A stretch of 32,259 bases of DNA. It comes from JAVMKJ01 sp031732875 (GTDB lineage: Bacteria > Pseudomonadota > Gammaproteobacteria > Competibacterales > Competibacteraceae). The stretch lies in NCBI GenBank assembly GCA_031732875.1, contig JAVMKL010000103.1, positions 1 to 32,259 of the forward strand, written 5' to 3'. The translations under genes were made by a program, and so were the position numbers. Position 1 is the stretch's first letter; every line of letters starts with the position of its first letter. This document shows positions 8,333 through 16,358 of this stretch, piece after piece. The notes beneath the pieces are model-generated. The model was not told the origin of the DNA and ran no database searches. It saw only the letters and a program-made list of their open reading frames with translations.

Positions 8333-8361
8333 TTGCCGGATTTTTGCTGGAAGACTAGACT
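8333..8361 (+). promoter_or_regulatory. Candidate promoter of the YdcH-like gene
   Basis: TTGCCG (8333-8338) and TAGACT (8356-8361) are separated by exactly 17 bases on the plus strand, about 100 bases before the YdcH-like start, in the divergent gap with ttcA. The assignment is by eye. Confidence 0.4.
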
Positions 8362-8461
8362 CCCCAGTCATGACCGCGGTCCGCGCCGCGCGTCGGGTTC
8401 CTGCACGGTCGCGGCTTGCCGCACCGGACAGACAGGCCGCCATTCCTCGGAGAACCCTACC

Positions 8462-8668
8462 ATGGAGACCAGCAACATCGAACATTACCGACACCGGCTT
8501 ATCGAATTGCGCGTCGAGCACCGCGACCTGGACGATGTAATCGCCCGCCTTTCCAGGGACCCCCTGGTCGACGAGCTTGAACTGAAGCGGATGAAAAAGC
8601 GCAAGCTCATGCTCAAGGACATGATCGCGCATCTGGAAAGCAAGCTTATTCCCGACCTCAACGCCTGA
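8462..8668 (+). CDS. YdcH/DUF465 family small protein
   Basis: This 68-residue helical, highly charged protein matches the YdcH/DUF465 family: NIEHYRHRLIELRVEHRDLD, then DVIARLSRDPLVDELELKRM and KKRKLMLKDMIAHL. The family is typically 65-80 residues, forms coiled-coil hairpins and has no established function. The start METSNIEHY is preceded by GGAGA (about 8448-8452). A longer frame opens at 8333 but its extra N-terminus is not family-like. The gene is monocistronic, divergent from ttcA and convergent with the phasin-like gene. Confidence 0.85.
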   Translation: METSNIEHYRHRLIELRVEHRDLDDVIARLSRDPLVDELELKRMKKRKLMLKDMIAHLESKLIPDLNA

Positions 8669-8684
8669 GCCGGTCCAAACAAGC

Positions 8685-8708
8685 GGGGCCGCCCGGCCTT
8701 GCGGCCCC
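8685..8708. terminator. Hairpin between convergent genes
   Basis: GGGGCCGC (8685-8692) and GCGGCCCC (8701-8708) form a perfect 8-bp stem with an 8-base loop. It lies 16 bases after the YdcH-like stop and 33 bases before the stop of the convergent phasin-like gene. No U-tract follows on either strand, so intrinsic termination is not certain. Confidence 0.5.
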
Positions 8709-8741
8709 GGCGGCCCCTGCTCTCCCACCACCCGTGTTTGA

Positions 8742-9371
8742 TTAAAGCTGCTCGCCGTACTTCTTGGCGTGCAACTCCTTCGCCTGACCGATCCAGTCGT
8801 CGCGGCGGATGCGGCCGCTGAAATGGATGACCTCCGATTCCAGGCGGTCGATATCGGTATCGGTCAGGACCGCGATCCGCCGATACGTGCAAATGCCATC
8901 GGCGTTCAGCTTGCCCTCCAGCACCGGGCCGATCCCGCTGATCATTTTCAGATCGTCCTTCTCCATCGCGTGCGCCGTCATCACCGTCGCCTGCTGATCA
9001 TTGGCCAGCGCCTTGATCCGACCGTTGATCTCTTCGAGCCGGTTGGCAATGCCTTTCAGATCGTCGCGAGTCGGCACGCCCAGCCGCTTTAGAGCTCGCG
9101 CCACGCGTTCCTCGAACAACTGTTCCAGATTGTCCAACGTATCCGTCGCCTTGGTCCTGACACCCTCGACCACGCCGCGGACTTCATCCATCCGCTCCTT
9201 CATTTCCCCGACCGTATCTCCGGCCAGCTTCAACGTCTGATCGCGGAGCTTCTCACCCTCCTTGACCAGCGAATCCATCAGCTTGCCGGTTTCCTCCTGA
9301 GCCTTGCCCACCGCTGCCTTGACCTGTCCGGCAACGGATTCCGGCGCTTTCTTCTCGGTATCGTCGCTCAT
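8742..9371 (-). CDS. Phasin-like (PhaF/PhaI type) protein with C-terminal helix-hairpin-helix domain
   Basis: Residues 1-125 are an amphipathic, charged helical region. It contains LEQLFEERVARALKRLGVPT and RDDLKGIANRLEEINGRIKA, which resembles the conserved block of polyhydroxyalkanoate granule-associated phasins of the PhaF/PhaI family. Residues about 138-180 (DDLKMISGIGPVLEGKLNAD, then GICTYRRIAVLTDTDIDRLE) form a helix-hairpin-helix with the ISGIGP hairpin, and FSGRIRRDDWIGQAKEL completes a DUF4332-like module. Phasins coat carbon-storage granules; the HhH module often binds nucleic acid or mediates protein contacts. The combination suggests a granule-nucleoid linker, but that is inference. 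The ATG has a GGGAG ribosome binding site. No other pha genes are nearby. Confidence 0.75.
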   Translation of the reverse strand: MSDDTEKKAPESVAGQVKAAVGKAQEETGKLMDSLVKEGEKLRDQTLKLAGDTVGEMKERMDEVRGVVEGVRTKATDTLDNLEQLFEERVARALKRLGVPTRDDLKGIANRLEEINGRIKALANDQQATVMTAHAMEKDDLKMISGIGPVLEGKLNADGICTYRRIAVLTDTDIDRLESEVIHFSGRIRRDDWIGQAKELHAKKYGEQL

Positions 9372-9416
9372 GGCATTCTCCCGTCGGCTTGTTGCCCGCG
9401 TTCTGACTGATTACGA

Positions 9417-9446
9417 AATTAACTCTAGCAGCCAAAACTAGTGCAA
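9417..9446 (-). promoter_or_regulatory. Candidate promoter of the phasin-like gene
   Basis: On the minus strand, TTGCAC (9441-9446) and TTAATT (9417-9422) are separated by 18 bases, giving a leader of about 40 bases to the phasin-like start. Pattern match only. Confidence 0.35.
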
Positions 9447-9533
9447 ACATCCTAACTCGCCTGTTTTTCCATTCCGCTCCAGCATCGGTAGTGGATGCCG
9501 GCTTGACTCGGCAACCGCCCACCTCCCGGTTGC

Positions 9534-9542
9534 TGCTATGAT
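9534..9542 (+). promoter_or_regulatory. Extended -10 element upstream of the DUF349 gene
   Basis: TG-C-TATGAT (9534-9542) fits an extended -10 promoter (TGnTATAAT), about 90 bases ahead of the DUF349 start. No good -35 box is visible at the proper distance, which extended -10 promoters tolerate. Confidence 0.4.
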
Positions 9543-9631
9543 AAAGTAGTCCGCACAATCACCGGCCCGCCCCGAATCCACCTCGACCGGCAGGGTCAAG
9601 CCCCATCCTGAGTCATGCCGCCGATCACCCC

Positions 9632-12496
9632 ATGATCCTGAGCCGTTTCCTCAAGCCCAAGTGGCAACATACCGATTCCGAAACCCGCAAACAGGCATTG
9701 CAGGGGCTGGAAAGCACCGACCCGGCGCTGGTCGAAATGGCCCGGCAGGATCCCGATCCGGTCCTCCGTCGCGCCGCGCTGGAACGTCTCGACGATCTCG
9801 ACCTGTTGCAAACCATCGCCAGCGAGGACGCTGACCCGGGCGTGCGGGCCGCGGCCCAGGATCGCTACCGATCCCTGCTGTCCGGCAGGGCCGCTGGCAG
9901 CCCGGCGCTGGCCAACCGGCTGGAACGGCTGCGCCAAAGCTCGGATGCCGACTTGGCGGAGTATCTGCTGAATCATGCCGCCGAACCGGAACTACGGCTG
10001 GCTGCGCTGGAGCACATCGGCCCGGAACCGCCGCTGGCCGAGATCGCGCTGCGGGATTCTCACCCAGACATACGGCTGGCGGCTCTGGAGCGGATCCACG
10101 ATCCCGAGCTACTCGACCATATCGCCCGCCAGAGTCGCAACCGCGACAAACGCCTGCATCGCCGGGCGCGGGAACGGCTGGATGCCTTGGTCGCCGCGCA
10201 GGCGCGCGCCGCCCATCTGGAACGGCTGTGCGTCGAAATGGAAAACCTGCCTTGGGACGGCGAGAGCGGTCCCAGCGCCGGCCGGTTTCCGAAGCTGGAG
10301 CAGGAATGGCGCGATCAGGAAACCGTCGCTCCAACCGAACTGCGGGAACGCTACACCCAGGCACGCACCCGGTTCCTGGCCGAGCGGCAGGTCAGCGCCG
10401 GCCGTCGGTCCCAGCGGTTGGAACTGGTCGCTTCCTTGGAAACCCTACTCGAACGGTTGCATCACGAAACCGAACCCAGCGCTGAATTCAACGCATCCAT
10501 CCAGTACGCCACCCTCGAGGCGCCGGCTGCCTGGAATCACCTCGGCCCAGCCCGAGATGCCGAAACCCGGCGGCTGGAATCGCGGTTCCAGCAACTGATT
10601 CAGGACATTCACGAGCAGGAGCGTATCCTGCACCGCAACCAAGTCCGCGCCACCCGCTTGCGCGAAATCCTCCTCAAGACCGAAACCCTGCTCCAACAGC
10701 CCAGCGAAGTGCAGGATGCCGATGTCAAGCATCTGCGGCAGCGCTGGGAAGGGCTGGAACGCCCCGAATCTCGCAGCCTGGCCAACGACCTGCAGGCTCG
10801 GTTCGACAATCTGCTCGACCGGCTGCGCGCCCGATTGCAACGGCAAGTCCAGCAGCGAGACCAGGAATGGCAGGAGATCCAGGAACTCACGCGCCAATTG
10901 GAGGCGGCGGTCGACGAAGGTGAGTTGCAGCAAGCCACCCAACTTCAGGAACAGGCCCGCCAACGGCTCAAGCACAATATCGGCTTGAGCCGCGCGCAAA
11001 TGGCGGCGGTCGAGGAACGCCTACAAAGTTGCGCCGCCCGCATTGGCGAACTGCGCGACTGGCGGCGCTGGGGCACCAATCAGGCGCGAGAACAACTCTG
11101 CGCCACCGCCGAAGGCTTGATCGGACTCAACACCGATCCAGTCGATATCGCTCAGCGTATCCAGCAGGCCCGCGATGCCTGGAAGGAACTGGACCACAGG
11201 GAAGGCGCCGCGCCCAAGGCGTTGTGGAAGCGTTTCAACACCGCCTGCGAGCGCGCCTACGCGCCCTGTCAGGCTTACTTCGAGGCCCGGGTTCGCGAAC
11301 GCCAGCAAAACCTCCAGGCGAAAATAGCGCTTTGCGGACAGCTCGAGCAGTTCGAAGCCACGACCGACTGGCAACGGGTGGACTGGCGCGAGGCCGACCG
11401 CCTGCACCGGCGCGCCCAAGAACAATGGTACAAATCCGGGCCAATCAACCGCTCCGACCGCAAGAGTCTCGATCGTCGCTTTCACCAGATCCTGAAGCGG
11501 CTCGACGAGCGCCTCGGCGCCGAACGCGAGCGTGAAGTTCGACGGCGTCAGCAGATCATCCAGCAGATTCAGGCCATGGCGGATGGTCCCGACCTGCGCG
11601 CCGCCATCGAGGCCGCCAAGCACGCCCAAGCCGAATGGCATCCGACCGTGCAAGCCTTCCCCCGTCAGGAGCAGGCGCTGTGGAAAGCGTTCCGCGCCGC
11701 CTGCGACACAGTGTTCGCCCGTCGGCAAGCCGAAAAGCAGGCTGCTGGCGTCGAACGACACGACAATTTGGCGCAAAAGCTGGCGCTGTGCGTGGAAGTC
11801 GAGGCGCTGGCCAATGCCGGCAACGAGCAGTTGGCGCAGGCCCGGCTCCGGCTGCGGGAGATTCAGCAAGAGTGGGAGGTGATCGGTCCGATCCCCAAGA
11901 CCGAACAACGCGCGCTAGGCCAGCGTTTCGAGACAGCCATCCGGCAATTTGCTCTGCACGAACGATCCTTGCGCCGAACCAGCGCCCGGGAAACCCTCCA
12001 GCATCTACGCGAGCGGGCGCAAGCGTGCGCGCACCTGGAAGCCCTGCTGGGCGATCCGGTGGACGATACCGCCATTGCCTCGGCCCAGCGGGAATGGACC
12101 AGTCTGCCCGCCCTGCCCGCCGCGTTGCTGGAATCCATGCAGCAGCGCTTCAACGTCGTCTGTCAGGCCCTGACCGGCACCCCCGAACAAGTGCAAAACC
12201 TGCGCGCCAATCTCGAACGGAACCTCGAACGCAAGCGGATCTGGTGCGTCTGCATGGAAATCGTCGCCGGGGTCGAATCGCCACCAGAACAAACCCAACT
12301 GCGGATGGAATATCAGGTTGCCCGCCTGTCGGCCTCCCTGGCCGGCGCCACCGCCAAAGCCGATGCGATCTACGACCCTCGTCAATTGCAGGAGCGGTGG
12401 TGTCTGACTGGAGCGCTTCCGCTCGAGGCGGCGGCGGAACTGGACACCCGTTTCCTGCGCGCGGTGCAGACCTGGTGGCAGCGGGAGGAAGTCTGA
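9632..12496 (+). CDS. Large DUF349-repeat protein with HEAT-like N-terminus
   Basis: This 954-residue, very Gln/Arg/Glu-rich, almost entirely helical protein is probably cytoplasmic, with no signal peptide or membrane helix. Residues about 20-185 contain short HEAT-like repeats (ALVEMARQDPDPVLRRAALE; IASEDADPGVRAAAQDRY; IALRDSHPDIRLAALERI; IARQSRNRDKRLHRRARERL). From about residue 340 to 800 there are several DUF349 repeats, recognised by a spaced W...GP....LW.RF pattern: WKELDHREGAAPKALWKRF (about 516), WYKSGPINRSDRKSLDRRF (about 594), WHPTVQAFPRQEQALWKAF (about 664) and WEVIGPIPKTEQRALGQRF (about 743). The molecular function of DUF349 is not established. It is followed after 34 bases by the EamA-type gene and may be co-transcribed with it. 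Confidence 0.85.
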   Translation: MILSRFLKPKWQHTDSETRKQALQGLESTDPALVEMARQDPDPVLRRAALERLDDLDLLQTIASEDADPGVRAAAQDRYRSLLSGRAAGSPALANRLERLRQSSDADLAEYLLNHAAEPELRLAALEHIGPEPPLAEIALRDSHPDIRLAALERIHDPELLDHIARQSRNRDKRLHRRARERLDALVAAQARAAHLERLCVEMENLPWDGESGPSAGRFPKLEQEWRDQETVAPTELRERYTQARTRFLAERQVSAGRRSQRLELVASLETLLERLHHETEPSAEFNASIQYATLEAPAAWNHLGPARDAETRRLESRFQQLIQDIHEQERILHRNQVRATRLREILLKTETLLQQPSEVQDADVKHLRQRWEGLERPESRSLANDLQARFDNLLDRLRARLQRQVQQRDQEWQEIQELTRQLEAAVDEGELQQATQLQEQARQRLKHNIGLSRAQMAAVEERLQSCAARIGELRDWRRWGTNQAREQLCATAEGLIGLNTDPVDIAQRIQQARDAWKELDHREGAAPKALWKRFNTACERAYAPCQAYFEARVRERQQNLQAKIALCGQLEQFEATTDWQRVDWREADRLHRRAQEQWYKSGPINRSDRKSLDRRFHQILKRLDERLGAEREREVRRRQQIIQQIQAMADGPDLRAAIEAAKHAQAEWHPTVQAFPRQEQALWKAFRAACDTVFARRQAEKQAAGVERHDNLAQKLALCVEVEALANAGNEQLAQARLRLREIQQEWEVIGPIPKTEQRALGQRFETAIRQFALHERSLRRTSARETLQHLRERAQACAHLEALLGDPVDDTAIASAQREWTSLPALPAALLESMQQRFNVVCQALTGTPEQVQNLRANLERNLERKRIWCVCMEIVAGVESPPEQTQLRMEYQVARLSASLAGATAKADAIYDPRQLQERWCLTGALPLEAAAELDTRFLRAVQTWWQREEV

Positions 12497-12530
12497 ACCT
12501 GCCTGGCCACGGCATCGCGGCCTGCTCGAT

Positions 12531-13406
12531 ATGAAATCCACCGACCTGCTGCTGGCGCTGCTGGCGAATGCCGCTTGGGCCTTCAACTTCATCGCCGGCA
12601 AGGCGGGCGTCACTCACTTCCATCCGTTCCTGTTCACGGCATTGCGCTTCGGCATCCTGCTGTTGGCGTTGCTTCCGTTCCTGCGCTGGATTCCGGGAAA
12701 GATGCGAGGCGTTCTGGGTATCGCCCTGGTATTGGGCGTGTTGCATTTCAGCTTGGTGTTCGCCGGCCTGGAGGCCAGCGGCGATATCGCTTCGGTCGCC
12801 ATCGCCAGCCAGTTGTACGTTCCCTTTTCGGCTTTGCTGGCGTTGTTGACGCTGGGTGAGGTTCTGGACCGGCGGCGCTGGCTCGGCATCGCTTCGGCGT
12901 TCGGCGGCGTGCTGGTGATCGGCTTCGATCCTGTGGTGCTCCAGCATCTCGACGCCCTGCTGCTGATCACCGCCGGGGCGCTGGCCATGGCGGTCGCCAC
13001 CATCCAGATGCGGAGGCTGCGCGGCGTCAGCGTGTTCGCGTTGCAAGCCTGGATCGCGGTCTGCGCCACACCGGCGCTGGCCCTGCTCTCGCTGCTGTTC
13101 GAACAGGGACAATGGACCGCGATACGCACGGCGACCTGGCTGGAACTGGCCGCGCCGCTCTATTCCGCCATCGGCGCCTCGCTGGTCGGGCACGGTATCG
13201 TCTACCACCTGCTCGGCCGCTATCCGGTCGGCGTCACCACACCGCTGATGCTGCTGACGCCCGTCCTGGCGGTAGCCTTCGGCGTGCTACTTTGGGGAGA
13301 TGCCCTGACCTGGAAGCTGATCGGCGGCGGCCTGCTGACCTTATCCGGCATCGCCATCATCACCCTGCCCAGACATGGACGCGCCCTGGCACCCGATTCG
13401 GGGTAG
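12531..13406 (+). CDS. EamA/DMT-superfamily transporter
   Basis: This 291-residue inner-membrane protein has ten predicted hydrophobic helices arranged as two EamA repeats. The first repeat starts at LLLALLANAAWAFNFIAGKA and the second at about residue 145. It ends with GVLLWGDALTWKLIGGGLLT, which is typical of drug/metabolite exporters. The sequence style (N-terminal WAFNFIAGKAG; central YVPFSALLALLTLGEVL) is close to the O-acetylserine/cysteine exporter EamA group, but the substrate cannot be inferred. It lies just downstream of the DUF349 gene and converges with prk with an 18-base gap. Confidence 0.88.
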   Translation: MKSTDLLLALLANAAWAFNFIAGKAGVTHFHPFLFTALRFGILLLALLPFLRWIPGKMRGVLGIALVLGVLHFSLVFAGLEASGDIASVAIASQLYVPFSALLALLTLGEVLDRRRWLGIASAFGGVLVIGFDPVVLQHLDALLLITAGALAMAVATIQMRRLRGVSVFALQAWIAVCATPALALLSLLFEQGQWTAIRTATWLELAAPLYSAIGASLVGHGIVYHLLGRYPVGVTTPLMLLTPVLAVAFGVLLWGDALTWKLIGGGLLTLSGIAIITLPRHGRALAPDSG

Positions 13407-13424
13407 CAGCGCGACTTTCGCGGT

Positions 13425-14294
13425 TCAGAATTCCTTGCGGATCAATTGCTCGATCAGAGGTTGCAGGATCAGTTCCATGGCGAACCCCATTTTGCCGCCG
13501 GGCACCACGATGGTGTTGCGGCGCGACATGAACGAATCGTGGATCATGTGGAGCAGATAGTTGAAATCCGGACGGGTCTTGCGCGGTTCCCGAAACCGGA
13601 TCACCACGAAGCTCTCATCCAGGGTGGGTATATCGCGGGCAGTGAAGGGGTTGGAAGTATCCACCGTCGGCACCCGCTGGAAATTGATGTCGGTGCGCGA
13701 AAACTGCGGCACGATGTAATGAGTGTAATCGTACATCCGTCGCAGGATGGCATCGGTTACCGCCTCGGGACTGTAACCACGCTCCGCGGTATCGCGGTGG
13801 ATCTTCTGGATCCATTCGAGATTGACGATCGGCACCACTCCGATCAGCAGATCCACGTAACGGGCGACGTTAACCTTGTCGGTCACCACTCCGCCGTGCA
13901 GTCCTTCGTAGAACAGCAGGTCAGTCCCCCCGGGCAACTGCATCCAGGGAGTGAAAGCACCGGATTCCTGGCCGTAAAGTCTTGCTTCCTCCCGATTATG
14001 CAGATAATACCGCCGCAGCCCCGTGCCCCGCTCGCTGTACTCCATGAACAGCGCCTCCAGCCGGTCGAACAGATTGCCCTCGGGGCCGAAGTGACTGAGC
14101 GTCCGGTCTTCCCGGTTCGCCCGTTCGACCTGCACCTGCATTTCGTCGCGGTCGTAGCGGTGGAAGCTGTCCCCCTCGATGGTGGCAGCGCTGATTCCAT
14201 CTCGCCGGAAGATATGTTCCATGGCGACCCGGACCGTCGAAGTGCCGGCTCCGGACGAACCGGTAATAGCGATAATCGGATGCTGTTTCGACAT
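13425..14294 (-). CDS. prk: Phosphoribulokinase (PrkB-type)
   Basis: The family phosphorylates ribulose 5-phosphate to the Rubisco substrate ribulose 1,5-bisphosphate. The 289-residue protein has P-loop GSSGAGTST (12-20), TIEGDSFHRYDRDEM, the acidic motif LLFYEGLHGGVV and the late motif RRMYDYTHYIVPQFSRTDIN. This is the octameric bacterial class I fold, the same length as E. coli PrkB. ATG 14294 is preferred over a GTG two codons upstream because it gives the canonical MSKQHPIIAITG start. No Rubisco or other Calvin cycle gene is in the window. The gene stands alone, so a role in CO2 fixation cannot be assumed; non-autotrophs also carry prkB. Confidence 0.92.
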   Translation of the reverse strand: MSKQHPIIAITGSSGAGTSTVRVAMEHIFRRDGISAATIEGDSFHRYDRDEMQVQVERANREDRTLSHFGPEGNLFDRLEALFMEYSERGTGLRRYYLHNREEARLYGQESGAFTPWMQLPGGTDLLFYEGLHGGVVTDKVNVARYVDLLIGVVPIVNLEWIQKIHRDTAERGYSPEAVTDAILRRMYDYTHYIVPQFSRTDINFQRVPTVDTSNPFTARDIPTLDESFVVIRFREPRKTRPDFNYLLHMIHDSFMSRRNTIVVPGGKMGFAMELILQPLIEQLIRKEF

Positions 14295-14323
14295 GGCCAC
14301 CCCGCGTAAAAATCACGGGCGGT

Positions 14324-14329
14324 ATTATA
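14324..14329 (-). promoter_or_regulatory. Consensus -10 box of prk
   Basis: The minus strand reads TATAAT at 14324-14329, 30 bases before the prk ATG, in a locally AT-rich gap. The -35 region 17 bases upstream (CCGCAC) is poor, so an activator may be needed. Confidence 0.45.
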
Positions 14330-14512
14330 ATCTGGCTTATATTGCAGTGCGGCATAAGGATATTGAGCACGCCAAGCCGCCCCGTTATCTGATTTCGCAT
14401 ATTCCGCGCCATGGCAAGATATGCCGAAATGGAAACCACTTGGCGCAACATCCAAGATGAGCGGGTTGGAACACTGATCCCCGCATCAACACGATGGAAA
14501 ATTAACCATGAG

Positions 14513-14857
14513 TTACCCCCCCCGGATTCCCATCCTGCCCACCTGTTCCAGCAGCTGCCGCAATTGATAGCAATGGATAAACCCCGGCACGGCGCCGACC
14601 GCGAACAGGCATAGCGTCACGGCGTAAAACTCCCAATCCTGGACATGGACCGTACCCGTCAACTTGTACTCAAAACCAAACCCCATGCCGATGATCAGGC
14701 CATACAGCAGGCTCCATTCAATCAGCCGCAGCCAAAACGGCTTCGCCCGCCGATCAGGGCGGGCGATGACCAACAACCAACGTTCGCTCGACCAAGGCAG
14801 GTTAGCGGCGACCGCCGCCAACCCCAGCCATAGGCCGATAACAATGCTCTGCGACAT
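14513..14857 (-). CDS. DUF2818 family membrane protein
   Basis: This 114-residue protein has three hydrophobic segments (IGLWLGLAAVAANLPW; EWSLLYGLIIGMGFGFEY; WEFYAVTLCLFAVGAVPGF) and the family features ANLPWxSERW near the N-terminus and PGFIHCYQLR near the C-terminus. DUF2818 genes usually follow nuoN in proteobacterial complex I operons, as here (23-base gap), which suggests an accessory or assembly role for NADH dehydrogenase. No function has been shown. Confidence 0.85.
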   Translation of the reverse strand: MSQSIVIGLWLGLAAVAANLPWSSERWLLVIARPDRRAKPFWLRLIEWSLLYGLIIGMGFGFEYKLTGTVHVQDWEFYAVTLCLFAVGAVPGFIHCYQLRQLLEQVGRMGIRGG

Positions 14858-14880
14858 GGCCCCGCTAACCGGCCCTCAGT

Positions 14881-16314
14881 TCACAGCGCCGCGGCGCACC
14901 AAGTCATCAGCGCGGTTGGATACAAGCCCAGCACCACCAGCAGTAATCCGTTGGCACTGATGACGATCCCCGTATCCCGACTGAATTCGACCGGATCGCT
15001 TTGCTCCGGCTTGTCGAAGTACATGCACTTGACCACCCGCAGATAATAGAATGCCCCGATCACCGAAAACACCACACCGAGAATCGCCAACCAGATCAGC
15101 CCGACATGGATGATGGCCTGCAACACCACCCACTTGGCGTAGAAACCGACCAGGAACGGGATACCGGCCATCGACATCATGATCATCATCATCAGGAAGG
15201 CCAGCCACGGGCTGCGGTCGTTCAGACCCTTGAAGTCGTCGATGTTCTCGGCCTCAAAGCCGGATCGACTCAGCACGATGATAACGCCGAAGGCGCCGAC
15301 CGCCATCAGCACATAGACGATGGCGTAGAACATGGCCGCCGCGTAACCTTCCGGCGAACCGGCCAGGATGCCCAGCAGCAGAAACCCGACATGGGATATC
15401 GTCGAATAAGCCAGCATGCGCTTGATGTTGCTTTGGACAATGGCAACCAGATTACCAAGCGCAATGGACAGCACCGCCAGAATGATCAGCATTTGCTGCC
15501 AATCGCCCTGCAACGTGCCCAGTCCATCCACCAAAACCCGCATCACCAACGCGAAAGCCGCCAGCTTCGGCGCCGAACCGATGTACAGCGTCACCGAGGT
15601 GGGTGCACCCTGATAGATATCCGGCAGCCACATGTGAAAGGGGACCGCACCCAGCTTGAAGGACAACCCGACGACCAGGAACACCAAGCCGAATACCAGC
15701 ACCAAGTTGTCCCTGCCCTGCCTGGCGACGGCATCGGCCACCACTTGCAGGTCCACGCTGCCAGTGGCGCCATAGATCATCGAAATGCCGTACAGCAACA
15801 TGCCGGAGGCCAGCGACCCCAACACGAAGTACTTCATGGCGGCCTCGGAGGAAACCGGCGAATCGCGGTCGATGGCCACCAGAGCGTACAGCGACAGCGA
15901 CAGCAGTTCCAGACCCAGATACACGCTGAGCAGGCTGTGGGCAGACACCATGACCATCATGCCCAGCACGCCGAACAACTCCAGTACGTAGTACTCGCCC
16001 TTGAACAGATCGCGCTGCCGCAAGTAGTCGCGCGAATAGAGGAATACGGCGGCGGAGGCCAGATAAATGAAGAGCTTCAACAGATCGCCCATGGCATCCT
16101 TGATGTAGTGACCGAACATGGTGGTCACCGGCGCATGAGCGTAAGTCGCCAGCGTCAGCAGGGCAGCGCCCAGCAAGGTTACCTGCGCCAGCCCATAGGT
16201 GATGTGCCGCTGCCGCTGTTCGAGGAACACGTCGACGACCAGCACCAGGCAGGTCATGATCAACACGAACAGTTCCGGCATTACCGGCAGGAAGTCAGGG
16301 GCGACGAAGTTCAT
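14881..16314 (-). CDS. nuoN: NADH-quinone oxidoreductase subunit N
   Basis: This 477-residue antiporter-like membrane subunit of complex I contributes to proton pumping. It has about 14 helices. The proton-channel motif with conserved Lys is visible (FKLGAVPFHMWLPDIYQGAP), as is LYIGSAPKLAAFALVMRVL. It starts MNFVAPDFLPVMPELFVLIM, 44 bases after nuoM. Confidence 0.96.
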   Translation of the reverse strand: MNFVAPDFLPVMPELFVLIMTCLVLVVDVFLEQRQRHITYGLAQVTLLGAALLTLATYAHAPVTTMFGHYIKDAMGDLLKLFIYLASAAVFLYSRDYLRQRDLFKGEYYVLELFGVLGMMVMVSAHSLLSVYLGLELLSLSLYALVAIDRDSPVSSEAAMKYFVLGSLASGMLLYGISMIYGATGSVDLQVVADAVARQGRDNLVLVFGLVFLVVGLSFKLGAVPFHMWLPDIYQGAPTSVTLYIGSAPKLAAFALVMRVLVDGLGTLQGDWQQMLIILAVLSIALGNLVAIVQSNIKRMLAYSTISHVGFLLLGILAGSPEGYAAAMFYAIVYVLMAVGAFGVIIVLSRSGFEAENIDDFKGLNDRSPWLAFLMMMIMMSMAGIPFLVGFYAKWVVLQAIIHVGLIWLAILGVVFSVIGAFYYLRVVKCMYFDKPEQSDPVEFSRDTGIVISANGLLLVVLGLYPTALMTWCAAAL

Positions 16315-16358
16315 TGGGTTTCCCTATTCTCCGAAAATCTTCTCTGCGACAGGAGCCC

